Positions 17,984-27,927 are shown, counted from the stretch's first letter. The stretch: 52,953 bases of DNA from Candidatus Melainabacteria bacterium (GCA_003151275.1 PLXC01000045.1:1-52953); one strand, 5' to 3'. Translations and numbers: made by a program. The notes: generated from the letters alone by a model not told the origin.

Positions 17984-18538
17984 TTATTCGTCCTCAAAAT
18001 TCAAGTTCTTTGGCGCCAAACTTTTGGCTTTCGCTATGCAGAACATTCCTGTCAACGTTACATCCTTCGAGACTTCTTCGAAGGAAACATCGTCAAGCCA
18101 GATTTGTCCCTCACCAATCAACATGAGCCCGAACACAATATTGGTAGTCGTTTGAGGTATATCGACAACCAGCTCGTATTTATTCCAGTTTGTGGAGCCC
18201 GTAATGGGTCTGTCATCCATATTGTCAAAGCACCCTGGCTTCTGCGATGCTGTCTTCCAATCGCCGTCTATACGCAGCCAAAGTTGTGCTTTACCTTGAG
18301 TCAGTTCGGTTTTTACCCATGCAGTCATACGCATGCGCTTTTCTAAATAATCTTCTGGTGTGAACCAACTAGAGAGATTGCCGAAGGGTTTGGGGTTAGT
18401 TACAACGGACTTGAGATAGCCGCACTTGGTGCCACTGTGCTTCTCATTCGTATCGATGCCCACTTCATAGTCATCTTCATCTGTAGCGCTGTAAATCCAA
18501 CCAGGCGGAGCCTTTTGTTTCTTTGGTTTTGTTTCCAC
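17984..18538 (-). CDS. Stand-alone jelly-roll-like domain protein, paralogue
   Basis: The 184-residue protein has the same length and design as the next gene (17394-17948), at roughly half identity by eye. Shared marks are PPGWIYSATDEDDYEVGIDT, HSGTKCGYLKS, FGNLSSWF, MTAWVKTELTQGKAQLWLRI, CFDNMDDRPITGSTNW and QIWLDDVSFEEV, ending in KNLNFEDE. The start is GTG at 18538, preceded by AGGAG about 11 nt upstream. A 35-bp gap separates it from the next gene. The pair is a clear tandem duplication of a domain also fused to a TPR protein nearby. Confidence 0.75.
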   Translation of the reverse strand: METKPKKQKAPPGWIYSATDEDDYEVGIDTNEKHSGTKCGYLKSVVTNPKPFGNLSSWFTPEDYLEKRMRMTAWVKTELTQGKAQLWLRIDGDWKTASQKPGCFDNMDDRPITGSTNWNKYELVVDIPQTTTNIVFGLMLIGEGQIWLDDVSFEEVSKDVTLTGMFCIAKAKSLAPKNLNFEDE

Positions 18539-18568
18539 TATTCTGATTACTCCTCAGATCTCTATGCT

Positions 18569-18724
18569 TTAGTTTGGCATATCCTTGTATTTCCTGACGT
18601 GGTGAGGATCTTGCAGGTATCGTATTGACTCACCAAGTTCTGCGTTCTTCATTGCGCGAACGGGATGATAGCAGATAGCAATACCAACCAATATGTCTGG
18701 TTGTCCCAGAAAGCATAAAATCAA
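18569..18724 (-). CDS. Small membrane protein, 51 residues
   Basis: A minus-strand frame from TTG 18724 to TAA 18569 encodes one hydrophobic helix (ILCFLGQPDILVGIAICY) followed by a polar tail (RAMKNAELGESIRYLQDPHH and a basic end). The composition is strongly protein-like and the frame is 30 bp upstream of the jelly-roll gene at 18538, so it may be the first gene of that operon. The start codon is a TTG without a clear ribosome binding site. No family is recognised. Confidence 0.5.
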   Translation of the reverse strand: MILCFLGQPDILVGIAICYHPVRAMKNAELGESIRYLQDPHHVRKYKDMPN

Positions 18725-19046
18725 ATAGAATCGAGTGTCTAGGTGTAGTCATGTTTATCGTTGCAACATGACCATCCGAAGCAGAATTATTTGTTTCATT
18801 GCGACTATTCTGTTAAAAGAAATGATGGTGCGGGCAGCCAGAAAAACTCGTGCGCCGCAAAAAAGAATTGGATTTCAAAATTGCTCCGGTTGTGTATTGA
18901 GTATGTGTCCGAGAACACGACTCAACACTCCATCTACATTCAAGTATATGGTCGTACATGAATGGTTTTTGGCCCGGCGGTGTTTACGGAGAGAATAGTG
19001 ACTTCTTGGAAATTTTGGCGTAATAGCTATCTGAGCTCAGAAGAGA
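18725..19046. other. Intergenic region, no confident gene
   Basis: Both strands carry short frames (87 codons on plus, 48 and 37 codons on minus). None has motifs or start signals I can support. The minus strand likely carries the promoter of the 18724-16754 gene group. Confidence 0.4.
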
Positions 19047-19580
19047 TCACTTCTTCTCTCCTGAGTTTTTTGTGTCCAGGCTAATCCAAATCGGCTTTAT
19101 AATTCCGCTACCTCTTAAACGATAAGAGCTTAGTTTGTCATTTGCAAACTTCATATCGAGATGAAATATATCCATTTCGGGAGTTCCAACTTCCGTGAGC
19201 AAATCACATGTTATTCCACCCTCGGTGTTTGACCTCCCGCCCCATAGTTTTTTTGCGGTTGTTTCATTGACCTCTTTAAGATCTATGGTGTTCAAGGACC
19301 CACCAAGGGGTTCATTAGCTGGATTTAAAATTGCTTGGTCATCACTTGTTTTTTTCAATACTAAGCGCTGCCCTCTTTGCGATCGGTCAATGAGTAGCTC
19401 GGACCACCTTGGGCAGAAGTGGAGGCTCGTAAGACTAATGTGATTAATGCGGTTTTTCCTGGCAACTTCCATTGCATATCTAGGCTCGTAGTTTTGTGCC
19501 ATGCCGGGATTCGTGATTGCACCGGTTGTCAATCCTGTGACCATCAAGATAATGACGAACAAAAATCCGGACGATTTCAT
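19047..19580 (-). CDS. Hypothetical membrane-anchored/exported protein
   Basis: From the ATG at 19580 the protein has 177 residues: a hydrophobic N-terminal segment (SGFLFVIILMVTGLTTGAIT) and a soluble domain. The domain has no motif I recognise; it contains a CPRWSELLIDRSQRGQRL basic stretch and ends in LDTKNSGEKK. A longer frame to 19649 would add a Cys/Trp-rich leader that runs toward the dispersed repeat at 19678 and is unlikely. It is a single gene, probably acting at the cell envelope. Confidence 0.55.
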   Translation of the reverse strand: MKSSGFLFVIILMVTGLTTGAITNPGMAQNYEPRYAMEVARKNRINHISLTSLHFCPRWSELLIDRSQRGQRLVLKKTSDDQAILNPANEPLGGSLNTIDLKEVNETTAKKLWGGRSNTEGGITCDLLTEVGTPEMDIFHLDMKFANDKLSSYRLRGSGIIKPIWISLDTKNSGEKK

Positions 19581-19677
19581 AATAACGCTTACTCCTATAT
19601 GCAGAAAACAACAGCAAGCGAGCCATCGCCAGCGGTGCACGCAAAGCATGTTACTGAAGGCGAATTACTTCACGGTA

Positions 19678-19823
19678 GGCTGCCCTTCCATCCTGCCTGG
19701 CACTAAGCCTACCACCTCGCACCCGGCGTCAATCGCCGAGCCCTTCGGGTGCCTTCGGCAACAATGGACACCGGGCCCCTGCTCGCTGGTTTGCAGGCAG
19801 TGCCGCAGGTGGTGCGGGCAGCC
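19678..19823 (+). repeat. Dispersed structured repeat, copy A
   Basis: The 146-bp element begins GGCTGCCC and ends GGGCAGCC, a perfect terminal inverted repeat. Inside are a second pairing set (CTGCCTG with CAGGCAG) and two compact hairpins with TTCG loops (CCCTTCGGG and TGCCTTCGGCA). A clearly related copy in the same orientation lies at 44323-44461. It carries no coding frame. It could be a MITE/REP-like element or a mobile structured RNA. Confidence 0.65.
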
Positions 19824-19987
19824 GGAAAGCCCAGCAACAAAGATCATGTTGGGCAATTGTCTTTTTAAAATTGATCGAGCCTTTGAATTTGATTGCTCTA
19901 GCCGGTGTTATGATTTAATTCTTGGAAGTTAATGCTGCCAATCGGCTCAGATGTTAGCATCTATCCATTCAGCAACGTCTTCGAGTC

Positions 19988-20611
19988 ATGAACAAGCCAG
20001 TCAAACGCGTTCTACTTTTTGCGCTTCTTCCGATAGTCATAGTCGGTTTATATCCTTTGAGCGTGATTTTCCGTGTGAGCGTGGCTGAGGCGGAACAGTT
20101 TGGAAAAAGCACGCTTATACCTCTTTCTTTCAGTCAGCCTGCGTACACACAAGTTGGTACTGCAGCGTCGTTTAACGACAGAACGTATTCATTTGTTCGA
20201 AAAGATGGACGCACTATAAAAGTGTATAAGCAGTTGATCAATGGTTTCCAGCACGCATACGGATCTGCTCTAGCCGATTATGAGCTTGGCAATCATGTTG
20301 CTGACTGGATGTTTCGAGCAAATGAATACGTTGAATCATACATTTTTTGCCGGAAGACGGCTGGAACTGCAAACTATTCTTTGGATACCAGAAAAGATCT
20401 TGCAAATAACGCCATCGGGCGAACTATTGGAAGGAGCGCTCGTCGACTCAATTTAACTGGTACGAAAGCGTACCAATATATCTTGGTCAACACGCTAATT
20501 GCGGTAGATTCAGGCGAAGTTTTTTCACACTATCAAGATCCAAGAGTAGCTCAGTTACCAGTGGAAGAGCAGTTTGGATGTCCAGGTCTCTATCTGACTA
20601 ACCATCCTTGA
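19988..20611 (+). CDS. Exported protein with a DUF6973-like motif
   Basis: The 207-residue protein has a signal/anchor segment (about 7-30). Its middle reads GFQHAYGSALADYELGNHVA … E … SLDTRKDLANNAIGRTIG. This matches the DAxRHAxWxAL … E … MDLHNNxxGR pattern of a family of exported domains with conserved His, Asp, Asn and Arg, which suggests a hydrolase-like active site. It is a lone gene in plus orientation, divergent from the 19047 gene with the dispersed repeat between. The family assignment is from memory of the motif; the activity is unknown. Confidence 0.6.
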   Translation: MNKPVKRVLLFALLPIVIVGLYPLSVIFRVSVAEAEQFGKSTLIPLSFSQPAYTQVGTAASFNDRTYSFVRKDGRTIKVYKQLINGFQHAYGSALADYELGNHVADWMFRANEYVESYIFCRKTAGTANYSLDTRKDLANNAIGRTIGRSARRLNLTGTKAYQYILVNTLIAVDSGEVFSHYQDPRVAQLPVEEQFGCPGLYLTNHP

Positions 20612-20879
20612 TCAGAAATTTTTCTGGTCGAATGACCGATTCACTTGCAAGTCTATGGAAAAACAGGGGCATTGAGTACATATGGATAGTCTTTGAAGGC
20701 GTTGTTACCAATTCAGAATAATGAATGCTGATTCGGATTTATTCCGAGATCGAACGGCTTCACAAGCTGAATTGCTTCACCATGATTATGCCGGAAGTCG
20801 TTGAACCAATCTTTGCCAAATAATTCGCCACGTCACAGAAAAAGAAAGTAAAATAGAGTTAGGAGTCTACTGGAACAAG

Positions 20880-23399
20880 GTGAGAATCGGATCCATCAGC
20901 AACAAGTCCAAATTGTTGGACGAGCGCGAAAGCGGATTACACGAGCTCGTCCTTCGGTGTGCACCGCATGTGATACCGCATGTGATACCGCGAACGATTT
21001 CAACACTGATACTCATACTCGTATTCGCCACTTCTTACACCTGCCCAAAATTCTCATTTGCCGCATCACCAAACGTGTCGGACGATGCCTCACACATGAC
21101 TTCGACAAACTTTAAAATTCAATTCGAAAAACTACTTTCTGACCACTCAATTACTCCTGAGGCAGCCTTGGCTGCCGCTGAGACAAACGCGAAAAATGGC
21201 GATCAAAGGTCGGCTGCGGCTTATTATTTGCTGGAAACGATGGACCCGTTCAAATCAGGTTCTCTAGCAAGAGTAAAAGCAAATCTTGAAAAAGCAATTG
21301 CTTGCAGTGCCTCACTAAGTCAAGGCGATCAGAAAAATTTTGTCAATTGTCTCATTGCCAACTTTCAACCCATACCAAGCCCTACCCCAAATAACGCACT
21401 ACTCGAATATGTATATTCAACGATTATAGCGCTGGAAAAAAGACTGAATTGTAGCAATGATCAGATCGCGCCTAGCTACCTAAAACTGGCAGCTGTATAC
21501 AGTTCCCAAAACAAGCGACAAGAAGCGGAAGCAATCTATCAAACGGTGGCGAAGATGTCTTACGGGAGATATGACTCAAAACCTGCGGCATTAATCAGTC
21601 TAGCGAAAAGCTACCAGGCTGGGGGAAAGCTAAAAGAGGCTGATGCCGCCTATGAATCGTTGCTCAAATCAATCGACGAGTCGAACTCTGATCGAAGCAC
21701 TCATCCATATTTGCGAGCTAATGCATTGGACGAATATATCAGGTTCCTATTGAGTACAGATCAGATGGTTAAGGCTAATCAGTACGGTGATATCTACTTC
21801 GCAATGTGCACCACGCTGGGTTTTCGATATCGCGACAATTTAAAACTGAGCCGACTGGGCGAGCAGTTTGCCAAAGCAGAACAGTATGCAGAAGCCGATA
21901 AGTTCTTTGAGGCGGCACTGGATTCAGACGCTGCCCACATCGCAAATTTGAACGGCCGATTCATGCCAGAGCCTAGAATGACAATCCTAACATCCTGGGC
22001 CCGTACAGTTAAAACAGCAGACCGGGTGCCAAAAGTCGCGAGTCAGTTGCAAAAGGCAATCGATCAAAATCCTACGTCTGCTGTAATATTCACACTGCAA
22101 AGGTTATTGGGAGAGTTGCAAACAAAATCCGGTGCAGACCCGAAAGAGGTAGCACGCCAGTTGCAAAACAAGATGCAGACTATTCACGATCAAGAGCAAG
22201 CTCGCTTAAATGAGCAGCTTAAGACTTTCAAGAAAAAAGAAGAATCGAGCAGCAAACTTCTCACCTTGCTCAGGCTGGCTCATGTTGACCTGAGGAATAA
22301 AAATCTAGGATTGGCACAGCCTCATATTAAGGATAGCCTGGAGCTATATAAGAGACTTCCGCAAAACGTCGAAGTTGAGAGAGCAGCTGATTCTTTTAGA
22401 TACATTGGCACTGAAATCGCAAAGCTGGATCAAAAGGAAGCTAGAAAATTTTGGCTTGATCTAATTGAGTTCGAGTCACAAAAACCCACCAGCAATAGCA
22501 ACCTACTCGATTCCGTACTTGACGAATACCAGAGTAATTTAACGTCTCCGGCTCGTGCAGTAGGACGGCGGCATGATGTCGCTGGGTTAGACATAACTCG
22601 GAATCAAGAGCAAGACAGAGAGCTGGAAAATTTTTACAAGACAATGCTCAGTAAGTCCGAACAAAAGGCTGGCCCTGAATCTAAAGCCTCGATCAGCTAC
22701 AAGAAGAGACTGAGTGCGCTATACGCTGCTCAACGACGATATACAGACTCATTGAATCAGCATCTGGCGCTCACCTCTACACTGCCAAGCGAACTAACAT
22801 TGCTGGCAATAAGATACCTCGACAATGACGACCCAAAGGAAGCGTGGAACACATATTTGAAAGCCCTCAAGATTACTAAGGACAAGCCCGGCTTTACTGG
22901 GGCACAAATCAGATTTTGCCGTGACTCACTGACGTTGAGCAAAGCCTTTGCTAAGAAGGAGCATGCCAAAGAAGCAGATGAAATATTGGCAGAATCAATG
23001 TACTTTGTCGTCACCAGTCCTCTCACCCATGTATTGGCTCAAGATCAGGTGTGGAGCGAAATTACTGAAAAACTTACTTCATACTGCAACCAAAAAAAAT
23101 ATGCAGAAGCAGAATCATTGATCAATGAAAGTATTGCTGTCATCGACAAAGTCTCTGGACACGAATCAGCACTCAGTCTTGAAGCACAACGTTATTTACC
23201 ATATGTCTTATTACAATCTGGACAGTTGAAGAAGTCCGAAACCGTTTTCAACGAGATAATCAATCATTATTTGAAACTCACTGATCGGAAAAGCACAATA
23301 GTCCAATCTGTTGTAAGACTTCGCGTGAGAAATCTGCAAGACAAAGGATATTTAGACGAAGCGGCGGCTCTAAAGGGTCAATGGGATATTACTGACTGA
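20880..23399 (+). CDS. Secreted TPR protein
   Basis: The 839-residue frame opens with GTG. A hydrophobic segment (about 42-60, TLILILVFATSYT) acts as signal or anchor. The remainder is a TPR solenoid (for example QEAEAIYQTVAKMSYG, LKEADAAYESLLKS, YAEADKFFEAALDSD, YAEAESLINESIAVID), with a coiled-coil-like stretch near 435-460 (EQARLNEQLKTFKKKEE). An alternative start lies downstream at an ATG before …TSTNFKIQFEK, but that would remove the signal segment. It probably acts outside the cytoplasmic membrane as a scaffold, and resembles the TPR part of the 8843 protein. No enzymatic domain is visible. Confidence 0.8.
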   Translation: MRIGSISNKSKLLDERESGLHELVLRCAPHVIPHVIPRTISTLILILVFATSYTCPKFSFAASPNVSDDASHMTSTNFKIQFEKLLSDHSITPEAALAAAETNAKNGDQRSAAAYYLLETMDPFKSGSLARVKANLEKAIACSASLSQGDQKNFVNCLIANFQPIPSPTPNNALLEYVYSTIIALEKRLNCSNDQIAPSYLKLAAVYSSQNKRQEAEAIYQTVAKMSYGRYDSKPAALISLAKSYQAGGKLKEADAAYESLLKSIDESNSDRSTHPYLRANALDEYIRFLLSTDQMVKANQYGDIYFAMCTTLGFRYRDNLKLSRLGEQFAKAEQYAEADKFFEAALDSDAAHIANLNGRFMPEPRMTILTSWARTVKTADRVPKVASQLQKAIDQNPTSAVIFTLQRLLGELQTKSGADPKEVARQLQNKMQTIHDQEQARLNEQLKTFKKKEESSSKLLTLLRLAHVDLRNKNLGLAQPHIKDSLELYKRLPQNVEVERAADSFRYIGTEIAKLDQKEARKFWLDLIEFESQKPTSNSNLLDSVLDEYQSNLTSPARAVGRRHDVAGLDITRNQEQDRELENFYKTMLSKSEQKAGPESKASISYKKRLSALYAAQRRYTDSLNQHLALTSTLPSELTLLAIRYLDNDDPKEAWNTYLKALKITKDKPGFTGAQIRFCRDSLTLSKAFAKKEHAKEADEILAESMYFVVTSPLTHVLAQDQVWSEITEKLTSYCNQKKYAEAESLINESIAVIDKVSGHESALSLEAQRYLPYVLLQSGQLKKSETVFNEIINHYLKLTDRKSTIVQSVVRLRVRNLQDKGYLDEAAALKGQWDITD

Positions 23400-23553
23400 T
23401 CGTAATCTCAAAATTTTGGACTCGTCACCTTTTTGCTTCCGTTCAGTTTCGAGTATAACGAATACATTCAAATCCAATCATGACCAAGCTCGATCCAGGT
23501 CTTTGATTCTTTGTCGAACTTTTTTATGTCACGTGCGTTTTACTCAGATAATT

Positions 23554-26500
23554 TCAGTTCGCTGCAATTTCCACGTGCAGCCCGTCAGTCCACTTCTTGT
23601 ACTCATCCGAGTAATACAAATACGCTCGACTGGCAGGACCAGTGTAACTTCCTGGAACAACTGCGATTAGACTTAGCGGAATTTGAAAGCTTGTATTGGA
23701 CGGCATCGCGCGCCAGTAAAGCACGATCTCTCTTCCGCGGACTTCGTAAGCGTCAATTTTGCCGCGTTTGACGAGTTCTTTTAGCTGATCATGTCGCGGC
23801 TCCAGTCCGCCCGGCAGACCGATGATAGCAATTGGCGTGGGAATCGAAGTATTTGTTGTGTTGGTGAGGATGACGGTCGCCTCTGTCGATTTACCTTCGA
23901 GTAATTTGGACTGTGCTAGCGTGACCTTCAAATCCACCTTGCATTCTTTATCGCTCGTCGGTGTAAGTCGATTATATTTGATGCCAACCGTATACGGCAA
24001 AGCGCTTCCTTCGTCCATGGCTAGTTCGATTTCGTGATCGCCTGCGCTCAGCGTCTCGCTTAGATCAGGAAGTTTGATCGGGTCTTGGGAGCTCGAGTCA
24101 AACGCAATCCAATCGCCAATCGAATGTCCGTCTGCATAAAGGTGTACCTTCCCTGGTGCCGTTAATCTGGAATGCTGTTTGTCGTAATCCACTATGCAAC
24201 GCAACGCCAGCACTGTGGCTTGGGTCGAGCTGTAGCGACCGTCCTTACAAGATTCAGTGAGAAATCTGATGCTCTTGTCCACGTTGCCGACATACTCTGG
24301 TTGTCTCAACCATGCGAGAGTAGCTAAAGAAGTTCCTTCAATTCTGAGCGACTCACCGCTGCTTCCGACGATTGAAGCTGTGATACCGTTTACGCTACCA
24401 TCGGACTTTTGTTGTGCGGCCAAACGATCCATCAATATTTTTGCCTGAGCGTTGTCGCCGGATAGAGCAAACGCATTGGCCGCTAGTGCTACGACATAGC
24501 TGTTTTGACTGCCGGCAACTGTAGATTTTAAGGCTGCCAGTTCGCGTTGAAGGTCGGTTGCGGGCTCTCCCGATTCTAGAAGCGCCCAGAGAATATATGC
24601 GTTTGAGCAGTCTTTGTCTTCGAGCCATGAATGACCGGAACGGCGCTCTCTTGTAAAACCGCCATTGCCGTCTTTCTGGTTTAGCAACCAGGTGCGAGTG
24701 GTGGCAATCATGTTTTGATCGACATCTTTTACTTTCGCCATCTCAGTAAAGTGAAGCAGTCCATATGCCGTTAAAGCTTCATGTCCCGGATCGTGTCCAA
24801 AGCATTCGTATCCGAGATCTTTGCAGCGGAAGCTCAGAAGTTTTTGATATCCAGCATCCAATTTTTGCCTCGAGCTTTCGATCAATTTCGGATCGACGTT
24901 TGTATGCGTGAGAAAATATTGTTGCGCCATTGTCAGCGGATAACTTGTTGACGAAGTTTGTTCGAAGCATCCATGCGGATCTTGGATCAAGCGCTCCAGC
25001 GCTGCTGTTAGTTTTGCCAGCGGTGACGGCAACAGCTGTACGTTTGATACCACGCTCGCTGGCACCATATTTTTCTCGATAGAAATTTTAAGACTGACCT
25101 TCTTTCCGGGTTCGAGTATGCCACCAAAAGTTTTTTCCACAGGAAATCCGCCTGGAGCAACTTGGAGTGGGCGCACCACTTTGTCATGATACGAACTCGC
25201 GGCGGCATTCAAAACGATGTCAAATGCTCCATGACCGAAACCAACTTCTACAGGCAATATTGCACGTGCTCGTTCGTTTGGTTTCAAATGCTGCGTCTGT
25301 TTCGAGAATGGCATCAATTTGAATATCGCCGGGAGTGTGGCGTTCAGGTTGACTGCATCGAGTCTGATACTAGTTCCATTAATCAGATTCACTGGAAGTA
25401 GAATTCGATCGCCGGTCGATACTTCCAGTGGCAATTTCGGCTCGACGTAGAACGCGCGGATTGATTTCAGAGCAGCGTTAGCGTCGCCAAGTGAGCCGCT
25501 GTTCGAGAAGGCATCGGCGAATGTTTGGAATGTCGTGATGCTGTCGTTAAGCCGGAAACTAATTTCCGCCGCACCATTTGAATCGGTTTTGATGCCTGCA
25601 TTCCAATACACTGTATCGCCAAAGTCATTTCGATCTGGTTCGTTCGACTTGTTATCGCTGACATGATGAGCAAACTCACGAACGATTACAAAATCACCGT
25701 GGGCTGGCACGTATGAGCTGGTAGCTCTGTGTCGTGCAGACCTTCCCCATGTGAGCTGGCGTTCGTTTATGACTGTTGGTTCTATTTGGAAAACATTGGT
25801 GGCGCGACGGCTTGTGGTCAGCTTTCTCGCTGATAGATAGTTTGGATCTAGCCCTAAATAGTTTTTCTCAGAGTTGTAGCCGCGGGGCACTGGTATCGTT
25901 TCTTTTTTCCAAATATTGGGCGCAAAATCCCACCTTGCAGAGGGACGACGACGTTCTCCCTCTGTCTGCTCAACTCCAGTTTCACTTCGAGGCACAGATA
26001 ACCTTGCTGGATTCATCAACCTTCCTGCTCTGATGATCCGGGCGCTGTTCGCATCAACATCAGAACTGCCTTTAATTAATGGCGCTCCGAGTGCCGCACC
26101 ATGATGAGCAGAGAACGCGGCTTGGAATCTTGCTAAGGGGCTCAGTGCTGTTGCGTCAGTGAAGGCGAGAGCGCGCTTGCCTTTGTCACCGTTCTCGAGC
26201 AAAAACTTATTAACATCGACCAGAGCAAATCTACGCCAGCCTTGCGTTCCTAAAAGCAAGTCAATCGCGAGTGGTGCCTTAGGATTTTTGGGATCGAGAT
26301 AAACCGATGCGTCGGCGAGATCTTTCACTTCCGGTTCTAGATACATCATCACCGGCAAACGTAGGGAGCGATCTCGCTTGTCCATCATCTTGAGCATGGT
26401 CTCGTCTGTAACAGTGACGCCGACTACCGATGCAAGCGGCTTATTCTCAACGTCAGTAGTTTTAATCGATAGCTTTACGACGTCGCCGGGTGCGTAGGTA

Positions 26501-27927
26501 TTTTTGTCAGGCTTGATTTGAATGAGCAGTGGTTTTGCGGGTTCACGAAAAATTAGACGTTCAGCAAGCGGAATTCCGTTTTCCCTTGATACGGTTACAA
26601 TCAGCACTCCATCAGCATCGCCAGGGATCTGTAAAGTGATCGATTTCAATTCCGATGCATTACGTTTTAAGTTTGATGACGAATTAAAATCAAAATTTCG
26701 AGAAACAAGTTGTTGCTCGCGTTTTGACACGACTATACGAAATTTCTTCTGCGTACATCCGATTTTTACAGTTATCGGTTGACCCCTTTTGAAAACGTTG
26801 TTTTCTGTGCGGATAACGGCTCCTTGCACTTTGACCGGAGGTAATGGAAATAGAGCTTTGATTCCTGATGGTTTCAAAATTTTAAGTGAGTAATGCGCCT
26901 TAGTGTGAGGGATGAATTGAAATTTTCCACGCCCCTCGTGTTCGGTATGAAATTGCGCCACCACTTGTTTTTCTTTTGCGTCAGAAATAATTGTTGCCAC
27001 CACATCCGCTGGCTTGCCATTTGGCTGGAAAACCTGAACGTATACACGATTTTCGTAACCGGCAATTAGATCCCCACCTTCTGGAAACATGTGAATATCA
27101 ACGGTTTGCAATAGAATTGGAATAGTTTTCGACGCAGTTTCGACAACTCCTCCATCGTGAATGGTTAACGCGAGAGTTCCTTCTCCGCGAGACATTTTTC
27201 GTGGCAAGTTGAAGCTAATTGTGCAGGACCCTTTCGCGTCAACTGTCCCGGACTCCGCACTTAATGTCGTTCCGTCAACGTTGGCATTGACTGATACCTT
27301 TGCTCCATCAGGAAAGCCGCCCTCGGCTCGCTTAACGCTAAGAGTCGCTGTCATTTTGTCGCCTGGTCCATATCCGTCACGCAGAAAAGTGATTTGAGTA
27401 CTAAGTCTTGGCTCTCTGTACGCTCGGATATCAATTTTGCGCTCTGCCGACGTGTATCCAGTTCCCGGATAGGTGGCGGAGAGCGAGTACTCGCCTCCCG
27501 CTAACGATTCAGGCACCTGCCATTCGAAAGCCCATACGCTATTCTGGGTGGTGGATGACCCCGATGCAACCAACTCACCGTGCGGTCCCTTGATTTGAAT
27601 CGTAGCAGGCAGAGAGTTATTTTCAGGAAGTGGTTTGCGAGTGACAGCGTTAAGCATTACACCGCGGATGAAGACTTTTTCGCTGACCTGGTAAATTTGT
27701 TTATCACTGCTGATGCTTGTGAGATAGCGGTCTGAGCCGCCTAGAATCTGAGCGTTGGTTTGCTGCGAATTTGGAATAGGCGTCGTTGTTGCCGAAAATC
27801 CAGTCATCGAAGGTGGATACATCTCTATCTTTTTCGACACCGATGCCTGAGTTTTGTTCACAGCAAAAACTGCCAATATGGCAAGACATATCGCGAAGAA
27901 TGCAAAGCTCAATCGTAGTCGACGCAT
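23554..27927 (-). CDS. Alpha-2-macroglobulin family protein
   Basis: The 1457-residue exported protein has an N-terminal hydrophobic signal (8-25) without a lipobox. Next come macroglobulin beta domains, including YLTSISSDKQIYQVSEKVFI (MG-type start), the long MG2-MG6 region, and the bait/A2M region near 700-800. The thioester domain carries DPHGCFEQTSSTSYPL near 990 (Cys-x-Glu-Gln bond-forming motif). The toroid helices follow (GGFTRERRSGHSWLEDKDCS) and a receptor-binding-like end (AYLYYSDEYKKWTDG). Bacterial A2Ms trap foreign proteases and are thought to guard the envelope; many work with penicillin-binding protein 1C, which is not present here. The gene is complete and points away from the Hsp70-like gene. 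Confidence 0.92.
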   Translation of the reverse strand: MRRLRLSFAFFAICLAILAVFAVNKTQASVSKKIEMYPPSMTGFSATTTPIPNSQQTNAQILGGSDRYLTSISSDKQIYQVSEKVFIRGVMLNAVTRKPLPENNSLPATIQIKGPHGELVASGSSTTQNSVWAFEWQVPESLAGGEYSLSATYPGTGYTSAERKIDIRAYREPRLSTQITFLRDGYGPGDKMTATLSVKRAEGGFPDGAKVSVNANVDGTTLSAESGTVDAKGSCTISFNLPRKMSRGEGTLALTIHDGGVVETASKTIPILLQTVDIHMFPEGGDLIAGYENRVYVQVFQPNGKPADVVATIISDAKEKQVVAQFHTEHEGRGKFQFIPHTKAHYSLKILKPSGIKALFPLPPVKVQGAVIRTENNVFKRGQPITVKIGCTQKKFRIVVSKREQQLVSRNFDFNSSSNLKRNASELKSITLQIPGDADGVLIVTVSRENGIPLAERLIFREPAKPLLIQIKPDKNTYAPGDVVKLSIKTTDVENKPLASVVGVTVTDETMLKMMDKRDRSLRLPVMMYLEPEVKDLADASVYLDPKNPKAPLAIDLLLGTQGWRRFALVDVNKFLLENGDKGKRALAFTDATALSPLARFQAAFSAHHGAALGAPLIKGSSDVDANSARIIRAGRLMNPARLSVPRSETGVEQTEGERRRPSARWDFAPNIWKKETIPVPRGYNSEKNYLGLDPNYLSARKLTTSRRATNVFQIEPTVINERQLTWGRSARHRATSSYVPAHGDFVIVREFAHHVSDNKSNEPDRNDFGDTVYWNAGIKTDSNGAAEISFRLNDSITTFQTFADAFSNSGSLGDANAALKSIRAFYVEPKLPLEVSTGDRILLPVNLINGTSIRLDAVNLNATLPAIFKLMPFSKQTQHLKPNERARAILPVEVGFGHGAFDIVLNAAASSYHDKVVRPLQVAPGGFPVEKTFGGILEPGKKVSLKISIEKNMVPASVVSNVQLLPSPLAKLTAALERLIQDPHGCFEQTSSTSYPLTMAQQYFLTHTNVDPKLIESSRQKLDAGYQKLLSFRCKDLGYECFGHDPGHEALTAYGLLHFTEMAKVKDVDQNMIATTRTWLLNQKDGNGGFTRERRSGHSWLEDKDCSNAYILWALLESGEPATDLQRELAALKSTVAGSQNSYVVALAANAFALSGDNAQAKILMDRLAAQQKSDGSVNGITASIVGSSGESLRIEGTSLATLAWLRQPEYVGNVDKSIRFLTESCKDGRYSSTQATVLALRCIVDYDKQHSRLTAPGKVHLYADGHSIGDWIAFDSSSQDPIKLPDLSETLSAGDHEIELAMDEGSALPYTVGIKYNRLTPTSDKECKVDLKVTLAQSKLLEGKSTEATVILTNTTNTSIPTPIAIIGLPGGLEPRHDQLKELVKRGKIDAYEVRGREIVLYWRAMPSNTSFQIPLSLIAVVPGSYTGPASRAYLYYSDEYKKWTDGLHVEIAAN
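27760..27823 (-). repeat. 64-bp segment duplicated at 31021-31084
   Basis: This part of the A2M gene, coding MYPPSMTGFSATTTPIPNSQ near the mature N-terminus, is copied 3.2 kb away in the same orientation with a single mismatch. Confidence 0.85.

Noticed and set aside
18735..18998. 87-residue plus-strand frame
   Set aside because: Basic, Cys-rich composition without motif; competing minus-strand frames look equally or more protein-like.
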